From CAILUG01 sp038125665 (GTDB lineage Bacteria; Pseudomonadota; Gammaproteobacteria; Pseudomonadales; Pseudohongiellaceae): a DNA stretch of 64,000 bases. This document shows positions 7,797 through 16,421 of the stretch, piece by piece. The position numbers were made by a program, and so were the translations under genes. The notes beneath the pieces were generated by a model. It did no database searches and was not told the DNA's origin. It saw only the letters and a program-made list of their open reading frames with translations. Location: contig JAYPEI010000004.1 in assembly GCA_038125665.1 (NCBI GenBank), forward strand, positions 133,329 through 197,328. The letters run 5' to 3'. The first letter of the stretch is position 1. The number at the start of each line of letters is the position of its first letter.

Positions 7797-10700
7797 ATGT
7801 CTAGTCGCTCTAAGCTTTGTTTGTGGGATCGTATTAAGCGTCATAGCATGTTGTTGGTGCTTATCTTGCTGGTACCACTCACTATATTGATGACTGGGAC
7901 AAGACTTTTATTGCCGCATTTAGACATCTCTGCTCAGCAATTGGGCCTTGAGCTCAGTCGAGTCTTAAAAAATCCTGTGACAATCAATCGTCTTCAAGTA
8001 ACGTGGTCCGGGTTTTCCCCAGCTGTCATCATTGGTGAACTTGATATTAATCTGTCAGATGAACAAAGCCTTTCAATTGGTAGGCTCGAGCTTGGGGTTG
8101 ATGTGAGTGCATCTTTATTAAGCCTCAGTCCACGATTAAGTTATCTGCGGCTTGATCGTCTGCAACTTCCCCTACATGAAAATGCCGAAGGAGAATGGCT
8201 AATTCCAGGCCTACCACCACCCGATCTAAGTGTGAGACAGCTAATCCTACAGATGCTTCTTGATGCTCCACTCGTGCAACTTAGTGCAGGTGAACTAAGA
8301 CTGCAACGATTCAATGGGAGCCGTTTTGAACTAAGTTCTTTGTATTTACAAAGTAGTTTAGGTGGTCTACTAAACCAGATTCATAATTTAAATCTCCAGT
8401 TTCGTCCTGGAATAGAAGCGGCGGCATTTAGAGGGCTAGCATCTTTCGAGGGTTCGCTTGCAGATGGCTTCAATGGTCAGTTATGGATGGCAACTACAGG
8501 GTTGGATTTATCTTCGTTACTACATCAAATTGTTGAGCCCGAACTCTTTGCCAAAATCCCCTCTGATTTAGAGCTGGACACTGAAGTCTGGATAGATTTT
8601 TCTCCCTCTGGAGTCACTAGAGTTAAAGGGCAGGTTAATGATCTTCAGGCTAACTTTATGATTTCAGATCAGCCAGTATCGTTACGATATGTAGATTTTA
8701 CTTGGCAAGCTCAACCAAACGAAAATGCGTCTTGGCAAGCAGATGTCCAGCAGTTAGTTTTTGATCTTAATAATCAACCATTCGCTATGCCAAGTTTTTC
8801 ACTTATCCTTACAGAAGATGAATCTCTACAATTCTATGCAAGACAACTTAACCTCCAACACCTACATTCACTTTTCAGTGAGTTACCATTGCCTGTAAGT
8901 CTAGACAACACGCTAACTACCCTGCAACCGAGGGGAAATTTGAATAAAGTGTTTCTTTCACTGGACCCAAATAAATTGGAGTCAGGCTTGGCCTTGCGGG
9001 GGGAACTACAGGATGTCGCTGTAGACGCATGGAATAAAGCCCCCAGTGTTTCAGGTTTACAGGGCTTCGTGGAAATGATGATGAACCCAGACCATTACTC
9101 AGGAGTAGTCTGGGTGGACAGTAAGAAATTCGATTTGCATCTTCCTTTACTTTTTCCTCGCCCCTGGGAATATTCTTCGGTGTCGACTAAGGTGTATTGG
9201 GACGTAAAGCCAGCAGAATTGAAGATCTGGAGCGAGCCTATAAAAGTTTCAAGCCAGGATCTGAATGGGCAGTTGGAATTCGGTTTAATCAATAGCTCCA
9301 TTGGCACCCCAGACTATCAAACTGAATTTAACCTGCGTGTAGGAATGGATTGGATGAATCTTGGAATTCACTCTGACTATATTCCCTTGATTCCTTCAGC
9401 TGCATCAGTTTTCGACTGGGTAGATACTGCTCTTGATTCAGGCCTTATCTCACATAGTGGGTTTATCTTAAGAAGTGTGGGAGGCACACGTTATGACTCT
9501 AGCCATGTAACCCATCAGTCCTTCTTTAAAGTGAGTAATGCGACGCTTAATTTCCTTTCTGATTGGCCAACACTTCATGCGGCAAAAACTAATATATTAA
9601 TCTCCAATAACGAAGTTGATTTGGTGGCTGAGAATTTAAATCTAGGTACTTTGAATCTAAAAAATGCCAAGGCAACAGTACGTCCCCATGACGAATCTAC
9701 AATGTTGACTTTGGAAGGGGCAGGGCGAGCTGAAGTCAACGATTTGTTGAATTTTCTCTCGACCACACCTGTGCATTCTGCAATTGGCGTTGATCTTAGT
9801 ACTTGGTCAGCAAGAGGAAAAGGTGATATCCAGTTTTCTCTGCTTATTCCTTTGAGGTCGTCTGTGGAGCCTGAGGAGTTGACGGCGCATTTATACTTGG
9901 ATGAAGTGGATTTAAAACTACCGCCGTATGAGCTTGAATTCACCGGCATTAAAGGGGAAATGAAGTTAAGCAATAATAAGCTCAGCAGTAATGTACTCAA
10001 TGCAAGTTTCTTAAATAAACCACTAACTGCGCATATTGTTAATGTCGATGACTCGCTAAATATTCAAGCCTCCGGCATGATGGATGTTAACACTCTTGAG
10101 CAGTGGAGAGGTTTAGGTAATTTCGTTCCCCAAGTGTTAAAAAAAACAGGAGGTGAGTTTAATTATCGAGCTGAACTTAGAGTGCCTGATGCAAGTGCAG
10201 AGAAAAGCCCCGAGTTACAACTCGACTCAGATTTGCAGGGATTNNNNNNNNNNGGATTTATTTCGGCATATCCATTGCCGTTTACGAAAGTTGCTAAGCT
10301 AAAAAGTCCACTCTCTTTGACTTTCATCTTTGACCCAGATTCAACACAACTAGAGTTAAGTTATGCTGACTTTCTTTCAGGACAGCTTCTGTTACAAGAC
10401 GGCACTGTAGATCGTGGACAGCTATACTTGGGGAAATTGAATGAATCTTTTTCTATTCGCCGAGCCGATAATAATGCCCGTGGATTATTTCTTTTAGGTG
10501 AGATATCTCAATTTGATTTTGATGCCTGGAAGCTTGCTCTGGCGCCATTGCTGACTAGTAACTTAGAGGATGAAAAGTCACTGTCGGATTATCTTGCTCT
10601 GATTGATATGGACATCGGTGATCTTACTCTTTTTGATCGTCACTTTATGGGAGTTAACACAGCCATTGAGATGGTTGATGACCAATGGAAAATTAAATTT

Positions 10701-11699
10701 GCTAATACTGATATAGCTGGTGATTTGCAAATGCCTCTAAATGATGATGAAGGTATCTGGAAGCTTGATCTAGCGTATCTTAATCTTCCACAACCGGAGT
10801 ATGTAGATAATAACAGCGATACCCCAGACCTGCTGGAGGAAGTTGATCCTAGGGAATTGCCCTCAATGGATATAGTCCTCAAAGAGCTAACTGTCGGAGA
10901 GCATCAATTGGGACGATGGAGTTTTTCTATCCGTCCAGAATATTTGCAAAATACTCGAACTGGCGTAGTACTGAATGATTTTTTAATGCGTGAATTGACC
11001 TCGAATATAGAAGGTCTAGAGGGAGAAGCTACTGGTGCATCCATGCACTGGAGCTTTGATGGTAAAACTCATAACAGTAGCTTTGCTGGTGTCTTCAGGA
11101 CAGGAAATTTAGCACAAGTGATGCCTAACTGGGGTTACGATGCGGTGATCATTTCTCGCAATTCTCAATTTCGCAGTGAACTTAGCTGGCCCGGTTCTCC
11201 GGTTAACTTTAGCCTAGCCTCGAGCACGGGTGAGATCGCGTTAGTGATTGATGAGGGAAATTTCACGGATGTGGAGTCCGGAGGTGTGAAATTACTGGGA
11301 GCATTTAACTTTGATGCACTTGCACGGCGTCTGCAACTGGATTTTTCTGATGTCTATAGTAAAGGCTTTGCCTACGATGACATTCGAGGACAACTTAACT
11401 TTGAGCAGGGAAAGGTTGTTACAAATGTTCCAGTTGTGGTGAATGGTACTTCCTCAAGGCTCACGATAGAAGGTGAGTTAAATATGTTAAAAGAGACAAT
11501 TACTGCTGATATGCAAGTGAGAATTCCGGTAGGTGAAAATATCTCTATGTTGGCAGGACTACTGGGGGCTTGGCCTATTGCGATAGGAACTTATCTGGCA
11601 AGCAAAGTTTTTTCTGAAAAAGTGGGCGAATTTACCACGGTGCTTTACCGTTTAGATGGGTCTTGGTCTGATCCGCAAGGAGATTTCGAGTATGAATAA
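7797..11699 (+). CDS. yhdP: YhdP-family AsmA-like envelope protein (crosses an assembly gap)
   Basis: A giant inner-membrane-anchored protein of about 1,300 residues. It has one N-terminal membrane helix (LLVLILLVPLTILMTG), a long beta-rich periplasmic body, and a C-terminus with GAWPIAIGTYLASKVFSEKV and YRLDGSWSDPQ, typical of the YhdP (TIGR02099) family. E. coli YhdP is thought to help move phospholipid across the periplasm to the outer membrane, forming a bridge like other AsmA-like proteins. I prefer the ATG at 7797 because AGGTGAG lies 5 bases upstream; a GTG at 7788 is possible. Ten N bases (10244-10253) lie inside the gene, and the flanks suggest the true protein is five residues shorter than the reading through the gap. 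The position after rng matches E. coli. Confidence 0.93.
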   Translation: MSSRSKLCLWDRIKRHSMLLVLILLVPLTILMTGTRLLLPHLDISAQQLGLELSRVLKNPVTINRLQVTWSGFSPAVIIGELDINLSDEQSLSIGRLELGVDVSASLLSLSPRLSYLRLDRLQLPLHENAEGEWLIPGLPPPDLSVRQLILQMLLDAPLVQLSAGELRLQRFNGSRFELSSLYLQSSLGGLLNQIHNLNLQFRPGIEAAAFRGLASFEGSLADGFNGQLWMATTGLDLSSLLHQIVEPELFAKIPSDLELDTEVWIDFSPSGVTRVKGQVNDLQANFMISDQPVSLRYVDFTWQAQPNENASWQADVQQLVFDLNNQPFAMPSFSLILTEDESLQFYARQLNLQHLHSLFSELPLPVSLDNTLTTLQPRGNLNKVFLSLDPNKLESGLALRGELQDVAVDAWNKAPSVSGLQGFVEMMMNPDHYSGVVWVDSKKFDLHLPLLFPRPWEYSSVSTKVYWDVKPAELKIWSEPIKVSSQDLNGQLEFGLINSSIGTPDYQTEFNLRVGMDWMNLGIHSDYIPLIPSAASVFDWVDTALDSGLISHSGFILRSVGGTRYDSSHVTHQSFFKVSNATLNFLSDWPTLHAAKTNILISNNEVDLVAENLNLGTLNLKNAKATVRPHDESTMLTLEGAGRAEVNDLLNFLSTTPVHSAIGVDLSTWSARGKGDIQFSLLIPLRSSVEPEELTAHLYLDEVDLKLPPYELEFTGIKGEMKLSNNKLSSNVLNASFLNKPLTAHIVNVDDSLNIQASGMMDVNTLEQWRGLGNFVPQVLKKTGGEFNYRAELRVPDASAEKSPELQLDSDLQGXXXXGFISAYPLPFTKVAKLKSPLSLTFIFDPDSTQLELSYADFLSGQLLLQDGTVDRGQLYLGKLNESFSIRRADNNARGLFLLGEISQFDFDAWKLALAPLLTSNLEDEKSLSDYLALIDMDIGDLTLFDRHFMGVNTAIEMVDDQWKIKFANTDIAGDLQMPLNDDEGIWKLDLAYLNLPQPEYVDNNSDTPDLLEEVDPRELPSMDIVLKELTVGEHQLGRWSFSIRPEYLQNTRTGVVLNDFLMRELTSNIEGLEGEATGASMHWSFDGKTHNSSFAGVFRTGNLAQVMPNWGYDAVIISRNSQFRSELSWPGSPVNFSLASSTGEIALVIDEGNFTDVESGGVKLLGAFNFDALARRLQLDFSDVYSKGFAYDDIRGQLNFEQGKVVTNVPVVVNGTSSRLTIEGELNMLKETITADMQVRIPVGENISMLAGLLGAWPIAIGTYLASKVFSEKVGEFTTVLYRLDGSWSDPQGDFEYE
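10244..10253. other. Assembly gap of ten N, probably a false spacer
   Basis: Ten undetermined bases lie inside yhdP. The five bases on the left (GGATT, 10239-10243) are repeated exactly on the right (10254-10258). Merging the two copies and deleting the N run removes 15 bases, keeps the reading frame, and gives SDLQG-F-ISAYPLPF, which has the length expected from YhdP homologues at this spot. This looks like two contigs that overlap by five bases and were joined with a default 10-N spacer. Confidence 0.8.
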
Positions 11700-12402
11700 A
11701 ACAACATGGACTAATTTGCTTACACTATTTTGTCTCTTAATAGCTTTTTGGTGGCCGTGGGAGGGACGAGATTACTTATTGAATGCTAGTTTGTTTGCGC
11801 TTTCGGGCGCATTAACCAATTGGTTAGCTGTGCATATGCTGTTTGAAAAAATTCCTTTGATTTATGGTTCAGGTGTAATTCCAGAGCGCTTCGAAGAATT
11901 CAAAGCAGGTATCCGAAATATGATTTTAAAACAATTTTTCAACAAGGAGGATGTTAGTCAGTTCCTTCAAAGTATGCAGGGTAAGGATGAACATGGTGCA
12001 TCTGCGCTTGGTAAGATTGCTGATGGTGTGGATTTTGAAGTTGCTTTTAGCCAATTAACTGATGTGATTATGAAATCTTCTTTCGCTCCTATGCTGGCAA
12101 TGGTTGGTGGTGAGAAGGCGCTCTCTCCGTTGAAACAACCCTTTATTGAAAAAATGAGTATTTTTTTAAAGAATACTTTAAATGATCCTAAGATAATCTC
12201 AGCTATGCATACGCAAACTGGTGAGACTATGGTAGAAAAAGTGGAAGGTATTGTTGACCAAAGGCTTAAAGAACTGACGTCAGAGTCGGTGAAAATAATT
12301 GTTCAGGAAATGATTCGTGAACATCTTGGTTGGTTAGTGGTGTGGGGAGGAGTTGCTGGAGCACTTATGGGAATAATTGTTCAAGGAATGGACGTAAAAT
12401 AA
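11692..12402 (+). CDS. DUF445-family membrane protein
   Basis: A protein of about 236 residues starting at the ATG overlapping the yhdP stop (ATGAATAA), with AAGGAG about 9 bases upstream. It has an N-terminal hydrophobic pair of segments (LLTLFCLLIAFWWPW and ASLFALSGALTNWLAVHML), a charged helical middle and a C-terminal membrane helix (WLVVWGGVAGALMGIIVQG). The stretch ALTNWLAVHMLFEKIPLIYG followed by SGVIPERFEEFK is the recognisable DUF445 (YjiN/YheB-like) core. Function is unknown. Overlap with yhdP implies co-expression with envelope genes. In E. coli the next gene after yhdP is tldD, which is absent here. Confidence 0.85.
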   Translation: MNKTTWTNLLTLFCLLIAFWWPWEGRDYLLNASLFALSGALTNWLAVHMLFEKIPLIYGSGVIPERFEEFKAGIRNMILKQFFNKEDVSQFLQSMQGKDEHGASALGKIADGVDFEVAFSQLTDVIMKSSFAPMLAMVGGEKALSPLKQPFIEKMSIFLKNTLNDPKIISAMHTQTGETMVEKVEGIVDQRLKELTSESVKIIVQEMIREHLGWLVVWGGVAGALMGIIVQGMDVK

Positions 12403-12575
12403 AACGATGAGTTTCACCAATTAATTGTCTATCTGCCGTACTTTCTTATTAAGAATCTTGGTAACTAAGCACCTGTTGCTGTAAAATCAATACCAAAAAC
12501 TCATCCCTCATAGATTAGTACCATATTAAATCTACCTATGAAATATATTTAATTACTTTTTAGAAGGATACGTAC

Positions 12576-13157
12576 ATGGCGAGACCTGTAGAATTTGACT
12601 ACGATCTTGTACTAGAGAAAGCAATGGAGCAGTTCAACAAAGAAGGATACGAAGCAAGCTCAGTACAAAAATTACTCGACGCAGCCCAAATAAATCGTGG
12701 CACCTTGTACAACTCATTCGGGGATAAAGATACCTTTTTCATGTTGAGTCTTGATAGATACAATGTTGAGATGAAAGGGCTAATAAAAGCCACATTGGGA
12801 GCTGATCAAAAAGCTGCCAATGCAATAGCTTCATTTTTTGATGCTGCCAATGGTCTACCTCCCAAAAAAAGAGCCATGGGATGCCTGATTGTTAACTCAT
12901 TATGTGAAAGCATTATCTGGAACAAAGAAATGCAATCCAAAATTCGTGACTCTTTAAATCAGATTCGTAAAGCACTCTTGGGTCGAACCAAGGAGCTTGA
13001 GAAACAACGTGGATTGGCTAAAGGGTTATCTGCAGATTTGGCTGCAGATTTACTAATCAACTTGTATGTTGCCATCAAAGTGGGTGCCCGTAACGGAAAG
13101 CCCCACAAAGCCTTAAGTGAGCAAGTAGCTTTCACCCTTAAGGTGGTTCTTCATTAG
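12576..13157 (+). CDS. TetR/AcrR-family transcriptional regulator
   Basis: A 193-residue one-domain repressor. The N-terminal helix-turn-helix is the stretch YEASSVQKLLDAAQINRGTL then YNSFGDKDTFF (residues about 23-55), a textbook TetR DNA-binding signature. The rest is the helical ligand and dimer domain, with MGCLIVNSLCES typical of a subgroup that often controls neighbouring oxidoreductases or efflux genes. No divergent target is adjacent: upstream lies DUF445 in the same direction and downstream an ExbD gene. The ligand and regulon cannot be told from sequence. AAGGA lies 9 bases before the ATG. Confidence 0.88.
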   Translation: MARPVEFDYDLVLEKAMEQFNKEGYEASSVQKLLDAAQINRGTLYNSFGDKDTFFMLSLDRYNVEMKGLIKATLGADQKAANAIASFFDAANGLPPKKRAMGCLIVNSLCESIIWNKEMQSKIRDSLNQIRKALLGRTKELEKQRGLAKGLSADLAADLLINLYVAIKVGARNGKPHKALSEQVAFTLKVVLH

Positions 13158-13166
13158 CATAAGGCA

Positions 13167-13188
13167 GGGAGCAGTTGAACCTGCTCCC
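13167..13188 (+). terminator. Strong hairpin after the TetR gene (terminator-like)
   Basis: An 8-bp perfect stem (GGGAGCAG with CTGCTCCC) and a 6-base loop, starting 9 bases after the TetR stop. It has the position and strength of an intrinsic terminator but no uridine run follows, so it could instead stabilise the 3' end of the mRNA. Confidence 0.5.
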
Positions 13189-13292
13189 CAAGCTGATATA
13201 CTCAGCCAGCAAATTGGGTTTTATTAAATGAAGATGTAAACTCTGAAAATTTTTTTGGGATGCCCAACAAGGAATAAGACTAAGGAATTATA

Positions 13293-13709
13293 ATGAAAAC
13301 TGTAGGCAGTTCAGTAATTAAGCGGAAAAAAGACGAATCTAATATCGACCTAACACCCATGCTAGATGTTGTTTTCATCCTGTTGATTTTCTTTGTTGTG
13401 ACTGCAAGCTTCCTTAAGGAAAGTGCTCTTGATGCGCAGTCACAAGATCCAAATAACAATCCACCCCCTCCTACTGAAGACACTCCTCAAAATATCCTGA
13501 TTGAGATAGATAACAGAAACGTCATCTATTTCAACCATGAGAGAGTAGATATTTCTGCACTTCGTGCTCGTGTTGCATCTCATCGTGCTGAAAATCCAGC
13601 TGCTTCTGTAGTAATCCGCCCTGGTGCAAACTCTACGGCTGAAATCTTGGTGCGTTCCATGGACGCAGCTCGAGCTGCCGGTGCCTCAGCAATTTCAATC
13701 GCTGAGTAA
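13293..13709 (+). CDS. ExbD/TolR-family energy-transducing protein (orphan)
   Basis: A 138-residue biopolymer-transport protein. A short cytoplasmic N-terminus leads to the conserved IDLTPMLDVVFILLIFF segment (residues about 19-35), whose Asp is the proton-carrying residue of ExbD/TolR. A proline-rich linker (NNPPPPTEDTP) and a periplasmic ExbD-fold domain (ENPAASVVIRPGA) follow. ExbD works with ExbB and TonB to power outer-membrane receptors. No exbB, second exbD or tonB is adjacent, so the gene is solitary here; it may be a second ExbD of a TonB system encoded elsewhere. AAGGA precedes the ATG by 6 bases. Confidence 0.88.
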   Translation: MKTVGSSVIKRKKDESNIDLTPMLDVVFILLIFFVVTASFLKESALDAQSQDPNNNPPPPTEDTPQNILIEIDNRNVIYFNHERVDISALRARVASHRAENPAASVVIRPGANSTAEILVRSMDAARAAGASAISIAE

Positions 13710-13977
13710 AACCTAATTTTGAGTAAAAAAAGCAGAAAGCTAATTTTGCTTCAAGGTAGAGTTAGTCTGATCATTTACCATTGTTATGATCACCTTAGTT
13801 TCTCTAGCACCATAAAGTGCTTCTCTGAAATGGCTTAATATATTTGTTATAAGTCTCACTCAGGAATGTAATTGAGTAATTTGATTCTCTTTTAAATGAA
13901 TATAAATCAGCTGTTCTTTACTGTAATCACTTAGTACGTTTGTTGTACACTCATCATTTTCTGCGGGAGGATTTCCC

Positions 13978-14376
13978 ATGTCGCTGATTTATTTCATTCT
14001 GGCCTTGTCTTTACTGCAATATGTCTGGTTTGCATTGAAAGTTGGCCGCGGACGAGAGCTATACGGTGTTAAAGCACCGGCAATTAGCGGACACCCTCAA
14101 TTTGAGCGCCTTTATAGAGTGCAAATGAATACCCTGGAGCAACTGGTCTTATTTGTGCCTTCACTGGTCCTTTCTGCTCATCTTTTGCAGGCAGAGGGCT
14201 TTGAAACATATTTCATTGCATGCCTTGGGGTCCTGTATCTGGTTGGTAGAGGATTTTATAGCGTCAGTTATGAAAAAGATCCCACCAAAAGAGGGCTCGG
14301 ATTTATGGTGGGATTCGTCCCAACGTTGATTATGTTACTGATAGCAGCCCTGCTTGCAGCCAGAGAAATGCTCTGA
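13978..14376 (+). CDS. MAPEG-family membrane protein
   Basis: A 132-residue protein with four predicted membrane helices. The conserved MAPEG core is visible as GHPQFERLYRVQMNTLEQLV (residues about 38-57), with the Glu-Arg and Asn-Thr-x-Glu positions of this family (membrane-associated proteins in eicosanoid and glutathione metabolism). Bacterial members may have glutathione-dependent transferase or peroxidase activity, mostly untested. GGGAGG lies 8 bases before the ATG, so the start is firm. It begins a short run with glutaminyl cyclase and fabV. Confidence 0.87.
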   Translation: MSLIYFILALSLLQYVWFALKVGRGRELYGVKAPAISGHPQFERLYRVQMNTLEQLVLFVPSLVLSAHLLQAEGFETYFIACLGVLYLVGRGFYSVSYEKDPTKRGLGFMVGFVPTLIMLLIAALLAAREML

Positions 14377-14398
14377 GTCCTGGCATTTGATAGTTGAT

Positions 14399-15208
14399 AT
14401 GAAACTTAAATCTACTTGGCAGAGTTTTTTTTGGCGATTGAGACACAGGCTACTAGCAATCTTGGTGCTTTTGTATCTCCCCATCGTTCATGTTGGCTTA
14501 GCTGCAGTGCCAGTACAGCCAGTAAAAATCGTCCAGAAATTCCCACACGACCCAAATGCCTTCACGCAAGGCCTTGAGGTATTTGGGAGTGAACTACTGG
14601 AGGGAACCGGTCGTTACGGGAAGTCTGAACTTAGGCGTGTTGAGCTTGCTTCTGGCGAGGTCTTGCAAAGCTATAAGTTAGGAAGACGTTATTTTGGGGA
14701 AGGAATCACTCTTCTGAAAGATAAAGTTTTTCAGCTCACCTGGCGATCCCATTTCGGCTTTGTATACGATGCCAAGACCTTTTCTAGAGAGCGTTTTTTT
14801 CTTTACAGCGGTGAAGGTTGGGGTCTCACTAATAACGGTTCAGAACTTATAATGAGTGATGGAACTGCTCAGTTACGATTTCTAGATCCAACAACCTTGC
14901 AGGTAGTCCGTGTAGTGACAGTGACTGAGGAAGGATCCCCTGTGACTATGCTCAATGAGTTAGAATTTGTGCAGGGGGAAGTGTGGGCGAATATCTGGTA
15001 TAGCAGTCAGATTGTACGAATTCATCCGGATACCGGTGAGGTAATCGGCCGTATCGAACTCGGGACTCTAGAAAGACCTGGAGATCCTGACGCAGTTGCC
15101 AATGGCATTGCCTGGGATAGTAAAGAGCAACGTCTTTTTGTGACAGGTAAACTCTGGGAACATCTTTACGAAATAAAATTACTTCCAGCTATAGGGAATA
15201 CTCCATGA
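14399..15208 (+). CDS. Glutaminyl-peptide cyclotransferase, plant/bacterial type, exported
   Basis: A protein of about 269 residues. An N-terminal hydrophobic signal (LLAILVLLYLPIVHVGLAA) precedes a five-bladed beta-propeller of the PF05096 family. Recognisable motifs are FPHDPNAFTQGLEVFG, LLEGTGRYGKSELRRV, LNELEFVQGEVWANIWYS and NGIAWDSKEQRLFVTGKLW, the last two carrying the conserved acidic and Asn/Trp active-site residues. The enzyme converts N-terminal glutamine of peptides to pyroglutamate, here probably in the periplasm. I chose the ATG at 14399 because it leads straight into the signal peptide; an upstream ATG at 14354 lies inside the MAPEG gene. The stop overlaps the fabV start by 4 bases. 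Confidence 0.88.
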   Translation: MKLKSTWQSFFWRLRHRLLAILVLLYLPIVHVGLAAVPVQPVKIVQKFPHDPNAFTQGLEVFGSELLEGTGRYGKSELRRVELASGEVLQSYKLGRRYFGEGITLLKDKVFQLTWRSHFGFVYDAKTFSRERFFLYSGEGWGLTNNGSELIMSDGTAQLRFLDPTTLQVVRVVTVTEEGSPVTMLNELEFVQGEVWANIWYSSQIVRIHPDTGEVIGRIELGTLERPGDPDAVANGIAWDSKEQRLFVTGKLWEHLYEIKLLPAIGNTP

Positions 15209-16410
15209 TTATCAAACCTCGTGTCCGTGGCTTCATGTGTATCACTGCTCACCCAGAGGGATGCGCAGCCAATGTTCGTCGCCAAATTGACTATGTTCGC
15301 TCACAGGGAGTCTTGGATAGTACTCATGAGACTGCAGTTGCCAAACGTGTGCTAGTAATAGGTGCCTCCACTGGGTATGGATTAGCTTCACGGATAGTGT
15401 CTGCTGCTGGATGTGGTGCAGCCACATTGGGAGTGTTCTTTGAAAAAGAGGGTAATGAGACTAAGCCAGGTTCTGCGGGCTGGTATAACTCCGCTGCATT
15501 CCATAACTGGGCTGAGAATGAGGGTTTATATGCAAAAAGTTTGAATACGGATGCTTTCAGTGATGATGCCAAGGAAAAAGTAATCGCCACCATAAAAGAG
15601 GATCTTGGTCAGGTCGACTTGGTAGTCTACTCATTAGCTGCACCACGAAGAACGCATCCAAGAACAGGTGAGGTCTTTAACTCTACACTGAAATCTATCG
15701 GTAAATCGGTGACATTACGAGGCGTAAATACTGATAAAGAGATTATTCAGGAGATGAATGTTGAACCAGCTTCGGAGGACGAAATAGCAAGTACAGTGGC
15801 CGTGATGGGAGGAGAAGACTGGCTATTCTGGATGGAAGCATTAAAAAACGCAGGGGTGCTTGCCGAAGGAGCAAAAACCACAGCTTACACGTATCTAGGT
15901 GCTGAACTGACTTGGGATATTTACTGGAATGGCACCATAGGTGAGGCGAAAAAAGATTTAGATACTAAGGCAAAGCTGATTAATTCACTACTTGCTGATT
16001 TAAAAGGAGAAGCCAGAGTCGCAGTGCTCAAGGCAGTTGTCACGCAGGCGAGTTCTGCTATTCCTATCATGCCTTTGTACCTAGCTTTGCTATTCAAAGT
16101 AATGAAAGAGGCGGGAACTCATGAAGATTGCATTGAACAGGTAGATCTATTATTCCGTGAGAGTCTCTATGGTGCCAAGCCTCGAATTGATGCTGATGGG
16201 CGCTGGCGCGCTGACTACAAAGAGTTGGAGCCTGCAGTGCAAGAGGCAGTGAAGAATAGTTGGAGTGCTGTCACAAGTGAGAACCTGCACGAGATAACCG
16301 ATTTTTCAGGTTATCAGCGTAATTTTTTACAACTGTTTGGTTTTGAAATGGAAGGAGTTGACTACGAGGTTGAAACCAACCCAGTAGTCTATATGCCTTT
16401 AATCAGTTAA
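15205..16410 (+). CDS. fabV: FabV enoyl-ACP (trans-2-enoyl-CoA) reductase, NADH-dependent
   Basis: A 401-residue enzyme that catalyses the last step of the fatty-acid elongation cycle. It starts with the FabV N-terminus (MIIKPRVRGFMCITAHPEGC), has a short-chain-dehydrogenase-like NAD site (VIGASTGYG, 51-59), and the FabV active pair Y240-x8-K249 in IYWNGTIGEAKKDL, with DFSGYQRNFLQLFGF near the C-terminus. FabV is the long SDR-type enoyl reductase known for low sensitivity to triclosan compared with FabI. It overlaps the cyclotransferase stop by 4 bases and is convergent with the molybdoenzyme gene downstream, only 11 bases away. Whether a FabI also exists cannot be seen here. Confidence 0.95.
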   Translation: MIIKPRVRGFMCITAHPEGCAANVRRQIDYVRSQGVLDSTHETAVAKRVLVIGASTGYGLASRIVSAAGCGAATLGVFFEKEGNETKPGSAGWYNSAAFHNWAENEGLYAKSLNTDAFSDDAKEKVIATIKEDLGQVDLVVYSLAAPRRTHPRTGEVFNSTLKSIGKSVTLRGVNTDKEIIQEMNVEPASEDEIASTVAVMGGEDWLFWMEALKNAGVLAEGAKTTAYTYLGAELTWDIYWNGTIGEAKKDLDTKAKLINSLLADLKGEARVAVLKAVVTQASSAIPIMPLYLALLFKVMKEAGTHEDCIEQVDLLFRESLYGAKPRIDADGRWRADYKELEPAVQEAVKNSWSAVTSENLHEITDFSGYQRNFLQLFGFEMEGVDYEVETNPVVYMPLIS

Positions 16411-16421
16411 GAATATGTCAA

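Noticed and set aside
9575..10000. 141-codon frame on the minus strand inside yhdP
   Set aside because: Antisense to a well-supported gene, low-complexity Ser/Leu-rich, no ribosome site, no family.
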